DNA of 64,000 bases, from contig NZ_JAGJEA010000020.1 of NCBI RefSeq assembly GCF_018100805.1, positions 1-64,000 on the forward strand. Reading direction: 5' to 3'. Origin of the DNA: Aquimarina sp. MMG016 (lineage in GTDB: Bacteria; Bacteroidota; Bacteroidia; Flavobacteriales; Flavobacteriaceae). Below are positions 33,143 to 42,446 of this stretch, one piece after another. Made by a program: the position numbers and the translations under genes. Below the pieces are notes generated by a model. The model had not been told where the DNA came from, did not search any database, and was given only the letters and a program-made list of their open reading frames with translations. The first letter of the stretch is position 1, and each line of letters begins with the position of its first letter.

Positions 33143-33679
33143 TTATCTAGCTTGAGGAGGATATTTTTCTAGTATTGCCCCCACAATTTGATTCATTTTA
33201 TCTTGCTTCTTATCAACATTTTTGGTTAATGCTGCTGTTCCCATTCCTTGCCATATTAATTCCTTTTTGGACGCATCTATCAAATCAATATATAACGTAC
33301 CTTCAGTTACTCGAGAAACAGTATTGTAATTAGGTCCCCAAAACCATGGGTTCCAACCCCATCCATAACCCCATCCCCAGCCAAAGTTGTTTTGATAGAT
33401 GTTTACATTTTCTTTGGTTTTGGTAAAGATACTGACTAGTACATCTGGGTTTTCGGATTTTATAAATCCTTTGGAGAGCATATCAGCTTCGATCGCTCTA
33501 AGGATTCGTTTTTTATCCAAATCGCTAATTTCGGCTTTATCGATACCAGGTTTGTAAAAAGCAAAACTTTTATAAGTTTCAAAACTTGCTTGCTTATCAT
33601 AATCAGATGCTACGCGAACCGTAGTACAAGAACTTAATGTTATGATAAGGATTAATGATAATAGTGAAAAAGATTTCAT
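33143..33679 (-). CDS. DUF4136 lipoprotein
   Basis: A 178-residue lipoprotein (signal ending TLSSCTTV) with the DUF4136 pattern: VRVASDYDKQASFETYKSFAFYKPG, then a Gly/Trp-rich loop (GWGWGYGWGWNPW), then GTLYIDLIDASKKELIWQG and ending KYPPQ. The function is unknown; the fold is thought to be an outer-membrane-facing beta domain common in Bacteroidetes and Proteobacteria. Confidence 0.88.
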   Translation of the reverse strand: MKSFSLLSLILIITLSSCTTVRVASDYDKQASFETYKSFAFYKPGIDKAEISDLDKKRILRAIEADMLSKGFIKSENPDVLVSIFTKTKENVNIYQNNFGWGWGYGWGWNPWFWGPNYNTVSRVTEGTLYIDLIDASKKELIWQGMGTAALTKNVDKKQDKMNQIVGAILEKYPPQAR

Positions 33680-33757
33680 AACCCTTTATTTTTTATGTGT
33701 TTGACAATAGATTTCTGTATGTAAATAACCACAAGAATCATACCAGTATACTGTAGA

Positions 33758-33934
33758 TTATTTTTTGGAGTAGCTATTGGTTTTTTTATCGTAACCGTAA
33801 GGACAATGTCTGCAACCGCTCTCACAACAATATCCACGTCTTAAGTGATATTGTTCTGTAAAACAACGATAACCTTCAGGGGTTAAATAATAATCTCCTT
33901 CTTTTGGAGTTAATACTTTTTTAGGATTGTTCAT
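33758..33934 (-). CDS. DUF5522 small cysteine protein
   Basis: A 58-residue protein from the ATG at 33934; a longer frame would overlap the divergent gene. Sequence: GDYYLTPEGYRCFTEQYHLRRGYCCESGCRHCPYGY. The four conserved cysteines in CCESGCRHC suggest a small metal- or cluster-binding site. DUF5522 proteins are widespread; role unknown. It is divergent from the gene at 33963 with only 28 bases between the starts. Confidence 0.8.
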   Translation of the reverse strand: MNNPKKVLTPKEGDYYLTPEGYRCFTEQYHLRRGYCCESGCRHCPYGYDKKTNSYSKK

Positions 33935-33962
33935 CAATACAAAAATAGTATCTTGCATTAAT

Positions 33963-34289
33963 ATGCGCATAGTAGTTAACAAATATTTGATAGGTCGCCA
34001 CTTTGTGGGCATTGCGCTTTGGCCATTTATAGTGGTGAAAAATGATGGTTTAAAAGAAGATGAGGCTTTTATCAATCACGAAAGAATTCATCTTAGACAA
34101 CAAGCAGAATTATTGGTTGTTCCGTTTTATTTGATTTATCTCATTGAATATATCGTGAGGTTGTTTCAATATCGAAATTCACCAGAAGCTTATCGTAATA
34201 TCTCTTTTGAACGTGAAGCTTATGAAATGGAAGATGATTTATCATATCTCAAAACTCGTAAACCCTGGAGTTTTATTAAATATTTGTAA
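33963..34289 (+). CDS. Small HExxH-type membrane-associated protein
   Basis: A 108-residue protein from the ATG at 33963. It contains DEAFINHERIHLRQQAELL, which has the spacing of an HExxH zinc-peptidase motif (HERIH), then a hydrophobic segment (VVPFYLIYLIEYIVRLF) and FEREAYEMEDD, which could supply the third ligand. It is far shorter than known M48/M56 peptidases. Such short proteins are seen in Bacteroidetes beside ACC-deaminase-like genes; proteolytic activity is unproved. Its stop is directly followed by the ATG of the next gene. Confidence 0.7.
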   Translation: MRIVVNKYLIGRHFVGIALWPFIVVKNDGLKEDEAFINHERIHLRQQAELLVVPFYLIYLIEYIVRLFQYRNSPEAYRNISFEREAYEMEDDLSYLKTRKPWSFIKYL

Positions 34290-35231
34290 ATGAATATTTT
34301 TTCTTCGGAAGTCATTCATTCAGAAAATCAAGAAGTAAAACATCCTATTTTAGATGAAGCTAAAGTTTTTTTAACGATTAAGCGAGAAGATCTAATTCAC
34401 AAACAAGTTTCTGGTAATAAATTTAGAAAACTTAAATACAATTTAGCTGAAGCTAAAAAATGTGGTTTTACTAAAATTCTAACCTTTGGTGGTGCTTATA
34501 GTAATCACATTGCAGCTACTGCAGCTGCGGGAAAAATAGTTGGTTTAGAAACTATCGGTGTAATTAGGGGAGAAGAACTAGCTGTAGATTTACAAAAAAC
34601 TTTGTCACAAAATGACACTCTGAGTTTTGCTTCGGATTCAGGAATGCAATTGGAATTTGTGACAAGATCAACATATCGTGATAAAAATTCAGAAGATTTT
34701 TTAAGCAGATTAAAAGAACAGTTTGGCAGCTTTTATCTATTACCTGAAGGAGGAACTAATGAATTAGCTGTAAAAGGGTGTGAAGAAATCATAAGTGTAT
34801 CTGATCATGATTATGATGTGATCTGTTGTGCTGTGGGGACAGGAGGAACTATTTCTGGAATTATTAATAGTACATCTCAACATCAAACAGTACTTGGTTT
34901 TCCTGCTCTGAAAGGAGATTTTCTTTCAGTAGAAATCCAAAAATTCACCGATAAAACAAACTGGGAACTAATAAAGGACTACCATTTTGAAGGTTATGCT
35001 AAAGTAAATAGAGAACTTATAGAGTTTATAAACACCTTTAAAAAAGAGCAACATATACCACTCGATCCCGTTTATACAGGAAAGATGATTTTTGGACTTT
35101 TTGATATGATTCAAAAAGGTTTTTTTACAAAAAATACTCGTATTTTAGCCATTCATACCGGAGGTTTACAAGGAGTTTATGGTATGAACACAAGGCTTAT
35201 GAAAAATAATTTGCCTTTGCTTACAATTTGA
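34290..35231 (+). CDS. PLP-dependent ACC deaminase/D-cysteine desulfhydrase-family enzyme
   Basis: A 313-residue fold-type-II PLP enzyme. The cofactor lysine is in HKQVSGNKFRKLKYN; the loop FGGAYSNHIAATAAAG binds the substrate carboxylate; CAVGTGGTISGI binds the PLP phosphate. Family members deaminate 1-aminocyclopropane-1-carboxylate to 2-oxobutyrate and ammonia or desulfhydrate D-cysteine. The exact substrate cannot be told; D-cysteine desulfhydrase is more usual in Flavobacteria. Starts directly after the preceding stop, so co-transcribed with it. Confidence 0.88.
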   Translation: MNIFSSEVIHSENQEVKHPILDEAKVFLTIKREDLIHKQVSGNKFRKLKYNLAEAKKCGFTKILTFGGAYSNHIAATAAAGKIVGLETIGVIRGEELAVDLQKTLSQNDTLSFASDSGMQLEFVTRSTYRDKNSEDFLSRLKEQFGSFYLLPEGGTNELAVKGCEEIISVSDHDYDVICCAVGTGGTISGIINSTSQHQTVLGFPALKGDFLSVEIQKFTDKTNWELIKDYHFEGYAKVNRELIEFINTFKKEQHIPLDPVYTGKMIFGLFDMIQKGFFTKNTRILAIHTGGLQGVYGMNTRLMKNNLPLLTI

Positions 35232-35235
35232 TATT

Positions 35236-36111
35236 ATGATGAAGAAAATTATTGTACTGATATGTGTTGCAACTATCTTATTTTCTTGTGGAGGTACTAA
35301 AAAATCAGTTGCTACCCGTTCTAAAAAACAAGTTGCACAGAAAGAAGTTGTAAAAACAGTAGAAAAGAAAAATAATGAAAGAAAGAAAGTGGTGACAAAA
35401 ACACCACTTCCTAAGGTGTCTTATCAAGCCAAAGTTCAGCAGTATATTAATGAATTTGCGATGATTGCTAAAAATGAAATGAAACTTTATGGCATACCTG
35501 CAAGTATAACTTTGGCTCAAGGGATTCTGGAATCAGGAGCTGGATATGGTAATTTAACTCAGAGATCAAAAAACCACTTTGGTATCAAGTGTCATGACTG
35601 GGAAGGTGATCGAGTATATCATGATGATGATCGCTCACAAGAATGTTTTAGAAAATATAAACTGGCAGATCAATCTTTTAGGGATCATTCACTTTTTCTG
35701 GCAAAGAGAAAACGTTATGCAGGGCTTTTTGAATTGAAGAAAAGCGATTATAAGGGTTGGGCAAAAGGACTTAAAGCTGCCGGATATGCAACCGATAAAA
35801 AGTACCCGGTAAAACTGATTAGTATTATCGAACGATATAATCTGGATAGATTTGATAAAGAAGTTTTAGGAGGTAGATATAAGAAGAAAGAACCTGAAGT
35901 AGTAGTTGTCAATTCTGACAATACTGATGTTAAAGTTAAGACTGAAGAAGGAGAACATGTTGTCATAAAAGGGGATACGCTTTATTCCATTTCTAAAAAA
36001 TATAAAATCACCGTTGAACAATTAAAGGCATTTAATGACTTAAATAATAACAATATTAGTATTGGTCAGGTGCTTAAAGTAACAAGTGATGATAACGAAT
36101 TCGATTTTTAA
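35236..36111 (+). CDS. Glucosaminidase + LysM lipoprotein
   Basis: A 291-residue peptidoglycan hydrolase. It has a lipoprotein signal (ATILFSCGG), a Lys-rich linker, a glucosaminidase domain at about 65-210 (YGIPASITLAQGILESGAGYGNLTQRSKNHFGIKCHDW, catalytic Glu in LESGAG) and a C-terminal LysM repeat at about 240-285 (HVVIKGDTLYSISKKYKITVEQLKAFNDL). It cleaves the glycan backbone of the cell wall, probably during growth or division. It lies 4 bases after the previous gene and 3 bases before hemL. Confidence 0.92.
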   Translation: MMKKIIVLICVATILFSCGGTKKSVATRSKKQVAQKEVVKTVEKKNNERKKVVTKTPLPKVSYQAKVQQYINEFAMIAKNEMKLYGIPASITLAQGILESGAGYGNLTQRSKNHFGIKCHDWEGDRVYHDDDRSQECFRKYKLADQSFRDHSLFLAKRKRYAGLFELKKSDYKGWAKGLKAAGYATDKKYPVKLISIIERYNLDRFDKEVLGGRYKKKEPEVVVVNSDNTDVKVKTEEGEHVVIKGDTLYSISKKYKITVEQLKAFNDLNNNNISIGQVLKVTSDDNEFDF

Positions 36112-36114
36112 TTC

Positions 36115-37407
36115 ATGATGATTTATAAAAGAAGTAGCGAGTTATTTGCCGAAGCTCAAAAAGTAATTCCAGGTGGAGTAAATTCTCCGGTACGAGCTTT
36201 TAAAGCAGTGGGAGGTGATCCTATTTTTGTTAAAGAAGCAAAAGGTGCATATCTATATGATGAAGATGGTAATCGTCTTATTGATTACATCAATTCTTGG
36301 GGCCCGATGATTTTAGGACACGCATATGCACCAGTAGTCGATGCTGTGATCCAAAAAACTAAAAAAGGAACTAGTTTTGGGATGCCTACGGAGATTGAAA
36401 CTCTGATCGCCGAGCTAGCTGTTTCGATGGTTCCTAATGTGGATAAGATCAGGTTTGTGAATTCTGGTACTGAGGCTTGTATGAGTGCTGTACGTTTGGC
36501 ACGGGGATTTACCAAAAAAGATAAGATCATCAAATTTGCTGGTTGTTATCATGGTCATAGTGATTCTTTCTTGATTCAGGCGGGTAGTGGAGCTGTAACT
36601 TTTGGAAGTCCTAATAGTCCTGGTGTAACAGAAGGAACGGCAAAGGATACTTTGTTAGCAAGATATAATGATCTGGAAAATGTAGAAAGTATTATTAATG
36701 CCAATAAAGGTGAAATAGCTTGTATTATTATAGAGCCAGTTGCTGGTAATATGGGGTGTATTCCTCCGGTAAAAGGTTTTCTTGAAGGATTAAGAGCTTT
36801 ATGCGATGCTAATGATATTTTGTTAGTTTTTGATGAAGTAATGACAGGTTTTCGACTGGCTAAAGGAGGGGCGCAGGAATTATTAGGAGTAGATGCGGAT
36901 ATCGTGACTTTTGGAAAAGTAATTGGGGGAGGACTTCCTGTTGGTGCTTTTGCCGCAAGAAAAGAAATTATGAATCATTTAGCACCTTTAGGACCCGTTT
37001 ATCAAGCAGGGACTTTAAGTGGAAATCCATTGGCGATGGCTGCGGGGTTAGCAATGTTAAACGAATTAAATAGTAATCCACAGATATATAAAAGTATCGA
37101 TCAAAAGACAGCTTATCTACACGAAGGTGTTGCTAAAGTGTTACAAAATTATAATATTACACATACAATCAATCGAACGGGTTCAATGATATCTGTACAT
37201 TTTGATGAAACTCCTATTGTTGATTTTGAAACTGCCGCAAAAGGAAATAATGAAACCTTTAAAAAGTTTTTTCACGGCATGTTGGATAATGGTGTTTACA
37301 TTGCACCAAGTGCTTTTGAGACTTGGTTTATCACAGAAGCACTTTCTTATAAGGATTTAGATGAAACTATTGGAGCTGTAGAGAAGGTTACTATGAAATT
37401 AAAATAA
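36115..37407 (+). CDS. hemL: Glutamate-1-semialdehyde 2,1-aminomutase
   Basis: Converts glutamate-1-semialdehyde to 5-aminolevulinate in the C5 route to haem. The 430-residue protein has the aminotransferase class III signature with the PLP lysine in TFGKVIGGGLPVGAF (about residue 268), the substrate-channel sequence YHGHSDSFLIQAGSGA, and the start FAEAQKVIPGGVNSPVRAF. Two ATGs (36115, 36118) are possible. The protein is full-length and canonical. Confidence 0.97.
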   Translation: MMIYKRSSELFAEAQKVIPGGVNSPVRAFKAVGGDPIFVKEAKGAYLYDEDGNRLIDYINSWGPMILGHAYAPVVDAVIQKTKKGTSFGMPTEIETLIAELAVSMVPNVDKIRFVNSGTEACMSAVRLARGFTKKDKIIKFAGCYHGHSDSFLIQAGSGAVTFGSPNSPGVTEGTAKDTLLARYNDLENVESIINANKGEIACIIIEPVAGNMGCIPPVKGFLEGLRALCDANDILLVFDEVMTGFRLAKGGAQELLGVDADIVTFGKVIGGGLPVGAFAARKEIMNHLAPLGPVYQAGTLSGNPLAMAAGLAMLNELNSNPQIYKSIDQKTAYLHEGVAKVLQNYNITHTINRTGSMISVHFDETPIVDFETAAKGNNETFKKFFHGMLDNGVYIAPSAFETWFITEALSYKDLDETIGAVEKVTMKLK

Positions 37408-37445
37408 TTAAATTATGTCTGTGATTGCATTTTCACCCCCTCTGT

Positions 37446-38750
37446 ATGTGGATCAATAAGTCTCATAATATATTTCGTGGGATATTATATTTAGTGATCT
37501 CAGTGTTCGTTTTATGGACTGGAGTAATTACAGAACCAGACACAGGTAGTTATGTTCATTTAAGTCTAATAACACCACCAGCTTATGCATCTTTCCTTTT
37601 CGTATTTAGAAAATTGTTGGGTGAGGATAGTTATTTTTACTACGTTGTTATTATTCAACTTATCGTTTGCCTGATTTCTGTTTTTTATTTTGTCAAAGTC
37701 TTGCAGAAGATTTTTAACATTCGAAAAGGCCTGTTAATTTTCTTAGATATTATTTTATTATCTCCATTATTTATTACTGAGTATTTAGTGAGTAATAGAA
37801 TTACCACAGAGGGTTTAGGGTATTCCTGTTTCCTATTGATTTTGACTTTCTTTTTTAGATATATGATCGAGAATCACAAAAGGTCATTGTGGTATTTTTT
37901 GGTTATTTTGTTTATTGGATTGTTAGTTAGAACTCAATTCTTTTTTCTACTTCCGGTTATAGCAGTCGTTCTAATTTATTTTTGGTTTAGAACCAAAGAT
38001 TTTAAACGATTTGGGATGTCACTTTTAATGATATTTATGCTCCCGATTTTAATATCACTAGTAGATAGGACTTATCACTATGTGGTTACGGGATATTTTG
38101 TTAATACATCTAATACCGGTGTGCAAATTGTGAGTATGCCTATGTTTGTAGCAGATGTGGGCGACTATAAAATTTATGATGATACTAAAAAACAAGAGTA
38201 TTTTAAATACGTATATAAAAAAGCTGTAGATCGTAAAGTGACTAAGGAGTTTTATGTGTCTAATAAGCTAAATGATAATGAGTATCGTCATTTTCATGAT
38301 AACTATGCGCATTTATCTTTTGGTGTTCTTTCTCTAAAGGGTAGAGAGTTTTTAAACCCTGATAATCCAGAAAGTCATGAGGCTATAATAGAGAATAATA
38401 AGTTGTTGGTGTCAATGTGGCTACCTCTTTTTTATGATAATTTTTCTGAATGTATACGTCTTTTTTATAATAACATAATTCATGCTTTTGGAGGGTTTCA
38501 TATGTTGTTTTTGCATTTGCTTATTTTGATTTCATCAATAACTTTATATATAAAATATGAGCGTGATATCACTTTGTTTTCTAGCATATTGATGCTTTAT
38601 GTATTTTGTAATGTACTACTAGTATGTCTTGTAGAACATAGTATTAGTAGGTTTTTTTTATATAGTAATTGGATGTTGCCGGTTTTGTTTGTATTGCTAA
38701 TTAATAAATACGCTTTTGTAAATAAAAAAAATAGTATTAAGGCTGATTGA
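37446..38750 (+). CDS. Polytopic membrane protein, GT-C glycosyltransferase-like
   Basis: A 434-residue protein with about ten to eleven membrane helices. I use the ATG at 37446; an in-frame TTG at 37425 would add seven residues. After the first helix comes TEPDTGSYVHLSL, an acidic first loop as in GT-C lipid-linked glycosyltransferases, followed by helices and a C-terminal extracytoplasmic segment at about 230-320. I recognise no specific family. A mannosyltransferase-like role in envelope polysaccharide is a reasonable guess. Confidence 0.7.
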   Translation: MWINKSHNIFRGILYLVISVFVLWTGVITEPDTGSYVHLSLITPPAYASFLFVFRKLLGEDSYFYYVVIIQLIVCLISVFYFVKVLQKIFNIRKGLLIFLDIILLSPLFITEYLVSNRITTEGLGYSCFLLILTFFFRYMIENHKRSLWYFLVILFIGLLVRTQFFFLLPVIAVVLIYFWFRTKDFKRFGMSLLMIFMLPILISLVDRTYHYVVTGYFVNTSNTGVQIVSMPMFVADVGDYKIYDDTKKQEYFKYVYKKAVDRKVTKEFYVSNKLNDNEYRHFHDNYAHLSFGVLSLKGREFLNPDNPESHEAIIENNKLLVSMWLPLFYDNFSECIRLFYNNIIHAFGGFHMLFLHLLILISSITLYIKYERDITLFSSILMLYVFCNVLLVCLVEHSISRFFLYSNWMLPVLFVLLINKYAFVNKKNSIKAD

Positions 38751-38791
38751 TCGGTGAACTTTTTTCGGAAAAGTAGGTTCTATTAATATAT

Positions 38792-39337
38792 TTAGGCAAT
38801 AGCTGTTACAGATTCCAACCAGTTTTCAAGCTCTTCTGTATTGTCTTTAGGATATCTGATTTGATACTTATTTTCACTAATTTCATTGATATATGGGTAT
38901 TTGTTAAGTAAATCGATACCACCATAATCACTAAAGTCTTCTCGAATAGGTAAAATAACAACATCCCGATTCTGTGTAGCAATAAACCTTAACACCCAAT
39001 TGCACCATTTTGACTGAATAGCTTCTTCAGTAGCCAGGAAAATAATTTTTTCGTTTGAGCTAACCTTATTTTTTAAATATTGAATAGTAGTATCGCTTTT
39101 ATCTCTAGCTATATCTTCATCTATCCAATCTGCATAAATGAGTACTCCAAAACTCTTTAAAAAATTGATTACACTATCTAATTCCTCTAATTGACCATGT
39201 TCGTGAATAATTAGTAAAGTTGTTTTGTGCTCTTTAGTTTCTTTTTTGAACAGGCTAAGGCTTTCGAGAATATCTTTGGTGTATATTCTTACGGCATTTC
39301 TGTATTGCAATAGCCCATATTTCGGTAATATATTCAT
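38792..39337 (-). CDS. TIR-like domain protein without the catalytic Glu
   Basis: A 181-residue soluble protein. The centre fits a TIR domain: LLIIHEHGQ (strand A), VLIYADWIDEDIARDKSDTTIQYL (BB loop region) and KIIFLATEEAIQSKWCNWVL (strand D and following helix). In NAD-cleaving TIRs the helix normally reads S.WC..E; here the Glu position is not acidic (WCNWV), so NADase activity is doubtful. The pattern is also seen in prokaryotic TIR scaffolds. It is followed upstream, 40 bases away on the same strand, by a TPR-like gene; together they may form a signalling or defence pair. Confidence 0.6.
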   Translation of the reverse strand: MNILPKYGLLQYRNAVRIYTKDILESLSLFKKETKEHKTTLLIIHEHGQLEELDSVINFLKSFGVLIYADWIDEDIARDKSDTTIQYLKNKVSSNEKIIFLATEEAIQSKWCNWVLRFIATQNRDVVILPIREDFSDYGGIDLLNKYPYINEISENKYQIRYPKDNTEELENWLESVTAIA

Positions 39338-39377
39338 TTGTATGCCCCCTAAGTTATTACATAACTATAACGATTTG

Positions 39378-40877
39378 TTATTGAATTTGTTGTGAGCGAT
39401 TTATAAGGCTTAATGTAGTAGTATATAATTGATCATTATTAATTTTGGCTTTTAACCATGCGTAGACACTCAGGTCAAAAATATCTTCTTGTTCGGGTTC
39501 GAGACTGGATAATGTATTTTTTACCTTTTCCTTATATTTCTCAGCTGTTATTGCTTTTGGGTTTTTATGGAATTCAGTAACAAGTTTTAGGAATTCTAAT
39601 ACTCTGGTCTCAGAATTATTCTTTAGATAAGAGTTATGCTTTTTTCTAAAGCTATTTAGTCGTGATTCTACCAAATCTATGTTATTTAGTTCTAGATGTA
39701 GTAAAATCTCTACTAGATTTTTTTTAATAACCCATAGTAATCCTGCTTTTTCTGTATACCAAATGTCACTATGATAAAATTCTCTAAATATTCTTAAAGC
39801 ATCTTTACATCTAGATTGTTGAAAGTAAAATACGATTAAGGTTAATTTCAGATCTAAGGTATAAGTGATTTGATCCTTATGTTTTTTGTAATCAAATTGC
39901 TCTAGGATTGGTATCGCCGCTTCAGTTTGACCACTATAATTAAGGTTTAATGTTTGTAGTAACGTATATTGCGGTAAGAACCTTTTATAATATTTATGTC
40001 TTTGTTTTTTCATTTGGGATAGCATCAAGTCAAGGTATCTTTGTGAGGTTTCAAACTGTTTATTCCTGAAATATACATTAGCAACATAATATAGAATCTG
40101 AATATGATAGAACAAGTGTTTCTCTGTTAAATCATTTTTAGACTCAATTTGTTGATATGCTTCTGTAACAAATGGAAGGATAGTGTGGTAATTACGAGTA
40201 ATATAGGCAGTTTTGTTAGTGATTTCCAGGATTTTGAAAAGCGATCGGAATGTTAGGTCTTTTGTTAAGGAGATATCGAATTTCACCAAAGTGGCTTTTA
40301 TAATAGATTCAAAATCAACAGTATTTTTACTTAACTCATTTTGAACTGTAGCATAAAAAAGATTTAGGTTTTCTTCTTGATGAAATTGCTTTCTGTTCTG
40401 GTTAAAATCATAAATCAATTCATGAAGAGATTTTTTGTCATTGACATGGGCGTATTGAATTTTAGTATAGTAAATTTCATTTAGGATGCTGAATAAATCA
40501 TATTTCCTGGCTTTATGTTCAGCCTTTCTTATGGTTTTTAGCGCTATTTTATATTGTTTTTGTTCAAAGAATATTCTACTGGATAGCAAAAGTTTTAAGA
40601 TTTCCATTTCTTCTGAAGTTTCTCCTTCAAAACTTTTAGAAGCTATAAAGTCAATAAGACTGTCATGTAGTCTTTTGCATAATGCATGGAAGGCTCCTTT
40701 GGACTTTTTTCCGTAAATAACCTGGTCAGGGTTTTTTACTTCTTCATTAGAGTCAAAAAGTTTAAACAATTGAATGTTTTTGGTATCGTTTCGCTTATTC
40801 TTTTGCTTTAATTGAGTAATGAAACTTCGTTTCTCTTCTAGGGTCAGTGTCTGAATGATTGAAGAAATACTATTCAT
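39378..40877 (-). CDS. Helical-repeat (TPR-like) cytoplasmic protein
   Basis: A 499-residue protein with no signal or membrane segment, built almost wholly of helices. It starts with a short Ser/Thr-rich helix (SIIQTLTLEEKRSFITQLKQK), then a conserved segment GAFHALCKRLHDSLIDFIASKSFEG, then TPR-like units, for example KQYKIALKTIRKAEHKARKY and YFRNKQFETSQRYLDLMLSQ. No domain was named with confidence. TPR proteins act as adaptors. It precedes a TIR-like gene on the same strand, 40 bases away. Confidence 0.65.
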   Translation of the reverse strand: MNSISSIIQTLTLEEKRSFITQLKQKNKRNDTKNIQLFKLFDSNEEVKNPDQVIYGKKSKGAFHALCKRLHDSLIDFIASKSFEGETSEEMEILKLLLSSRIFFEQKQYKIALKTIRKAEHKARKYDLFSILNEIYYTKIQYAHVNDKKSLHELIYDFNQNRKQFHQEENLNLFYATVQNELSKNTVDFESIIKATLVKFDISLTKDLTFRSLFKILEITNKTAYITRNYHTILPFVTEAYQQIESKNDLTEKHLFYHIQILYYVANVYFRNKQFETSQRYLDLMLSQMKKQRHKYYKRFLPQYTLLQTLNLNYSGQTEAAIPILEQFDYKKHKDQITYTLDLKLTLIVFYFQQSRCKDALRIFREFYHSDIWYTEKAGLLWVIKKNLVEILLHLELNNIDLVESRLNSFRKKHNSYLKNNSETRVLEFLKLVTEFHKNPKAITAEKYKEKVKNTLSSLEPEQEDIFDLSVYAWLKAKINNDQLYTTTLSLINRSQQIQ

Positions 40878-41055
40878 TATATCGTAAGTAATTTTGAATA
40901 AAAATACTTTAAATATTAATATATAGTGTAAATAGTATAAAATATATCGTAAGTTTTTGGTAAAAATTGAATTTCACACCTCAAGTTGTTGTCGCAAATT
41001 TGTCCTGTTCAGAAATATTAAGAGAACAATTAATTAATCATCAAAATCAATTAAT

Positions 41056-41532
41056 ATGGACTACAAATTTAGTAACGATCTGATCGAAGAAACTATATCA
41101 GACAACACAGAAAAGAAAGAAACAAAAGTGTATGATCAAAAGCCAACACCTGCATTTATAAGTGCATCATGGGTAGCTCTTCTTGCCGGTATGGTTTCAT
41201 TCTGTACGGGTTTATGGAATGCTCATATGGAACTGAATGAAAAGGGTTATTATTTCACCATTTTATTATTTGGATTGTTTTCTGCAGTATCTGTGCAAAA
41301 AAATGTAAGGGATAAACTAGAAGGGTTACAGGTAACAGAAATCTATTATGGAATCAGCTGGTTTGCAGCATTAGCATCAATAGTTTTATTAATTATAGGG
41401 TTATGGAATGCTGATTTGGAACTAAGTGAAAAAGGATTCTACGGTATGTCTTTTACCCTGAGTCTTTTTGCTGCAATTGCAGTGCAAAAGAATACACGAG
41501 ATAAAAAATTCATCGAAAGTAAGGAGCAGTAA
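41056..41532 (+). CDS. YiaA/YiaB-family inner-membrane protein
   Basis: A 158-residue protein with two copies of the YiaAB two-helix unit: ASWVALLAGMVSFCTGLWNAHMELNEKGYYF and ISWFAALASIVLLIIGLWNADLELSEKGFYG, each followed by VQKN.RDK. The duplicated units indicate four membrane helices. The function is not established. The gene has its own leader of about 180 bases. Confidence 0.88.
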   Translation: MDYKFSNDLIEETISDNTEKKETKVYDQKPTPAFISASWVALLAGMVSFCTGLWNAHMELNEKGYYFTILLFGLFSAVSVQKNVRDKLEGLQVTEIYYGISWFAALASIVLLIIGLWNADLELSEKGFYGMSFTLSLFAAIAVQKNTRDKKFIESKEQ

Positions 41533-41580
41533 ATCAAAAGGAGGGGTTGATTGGGGTCGACTCCTTGTTTTGATGATTAG

Positions 41581-41613
41581 AAAAGACGGCCGTGTGGTTG
41601 CGGCTGTCTTTTT
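41581..41613 (+). terminator. Terminator after the YiaAB gene
   Basis: AAAAGACGGCCG (41581-41592) pairs with CGGCTGTCTTTTT (41601-41613), allowing one G-T pair, and the 3' arm ends in a T run. A second imperfect hairpin lies just upstream (41533-41577). Confidence 0.75.
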
Positions 41614-41650
41614 AAGATAAATACAGTATTTATTTATAATTTGATTTAAA

Positions 41651-42391
41651 ATGAAAAAAAGAACGATAGGAAACTTTTTATTATGTTTTTTTGGAATAAT
41701 AGGGGTAATTGCTCTAGCAAGTATTGGCCCGTTCACTCAGAACGAACAGTTCCATGCATTTGGTGACAATAGAAATATTTTTAACGTTCCAAACTTTTGG
41801 AATGTGATATCAAATTTGCCATTTATAATTGTTGGTATTCTGGGGGTTTATAAATATCGCAGAATTCAAAAAGAGAAGGTTCAATATTTGATTTTTTTCA
41901 TGGGAATTCTACTAACAGGAATAGGTTCAATCTATTATCATCTTCAACCTGATAATTATACATTAATTTGGGATAGATTACCGATGACAATTGTATTTAT
42001 GAGTATGTTTTCAATTGTTATCAGTGAGTTTGTATCTAAAAAATTAGGAGAAGTACTTTTTCCAATTTTGCTTATCCTAGGGATTTTTTCTGTGATTTTA
42101 TGGATTTTAGGGGAACCGCAAGATTTGCGTCTTTATGGGTTTGTTCAGTTTTATCCGATGCTGGCGATTCCAATAATACTTATCTTTTTTAAATCCAGAT
42201 TTACTCATAGTTCTTCATATTGGTTTCTTTTATTGACATATGCAATAGCAAAATCATTGGAATATTATGATGTAGAACTTTATGGAGTATTAAAATACAT
42301 AAGTGGTCATTCTTTGAAGCATATTATAGCCGGAGTAGGCCTTTATTATATATTGAATGCATATAACAAAAGAAAACTAATCATAGAATGA
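41651..42391 (+). CDS. Alkaline-ceramidase-like membrane hydrolase
   Basis: A 246-residue protein with seven membrane helices of the ceramidase (CREST) superfamily. It begins IGPFTQNEQFHAFGDNRNIFNVPNFWNVISNLPF and carries the three metal-ligand regions: GSIYYHLQPDN, WDRLPMT, and SGHSLKHIIAG with the two histidines of the zinc site. Bacterial members are assumed to hydrolyse sphingolipid or similar amide bonds; Flavobacteria do make sphingolipids. Experimental activity is not known here. Confidence 0.82.
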   Translation: MKKRTIGNFLLCFFGIIGVIALASIGPFTQNEQFHAFGDNRNIFNVPNFWNVISNLPFIIVGILGVYKYRRIQKEKVQYLIFFMGILLTGIGSIYYHLQPDNYTLIWDRLPMTIVFMSMFSIVISEFVSKKLGEVLFPILLILGIFSVILWILGEPQDLRLYGFVQFYPMLAIPIILIFFKSRFTHSSSYWFLLLTYAIAKSLEYYDVELYGVLKYISGHSLKHIIAGVGLYYILNAYNKRKLIIE

Positions 42392-42446
42392 TTTGTTTTA
42401 TATCGTATAAAATAAAGGACATAATGTATAATTAACCACTATTAAA

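Noticed and set aside
37415..37459. ATG at 37415 as start of the 37.4-38.7 kb membrane protein
   Set aside because: It is in a different frame and meets a stop after 14 codons.
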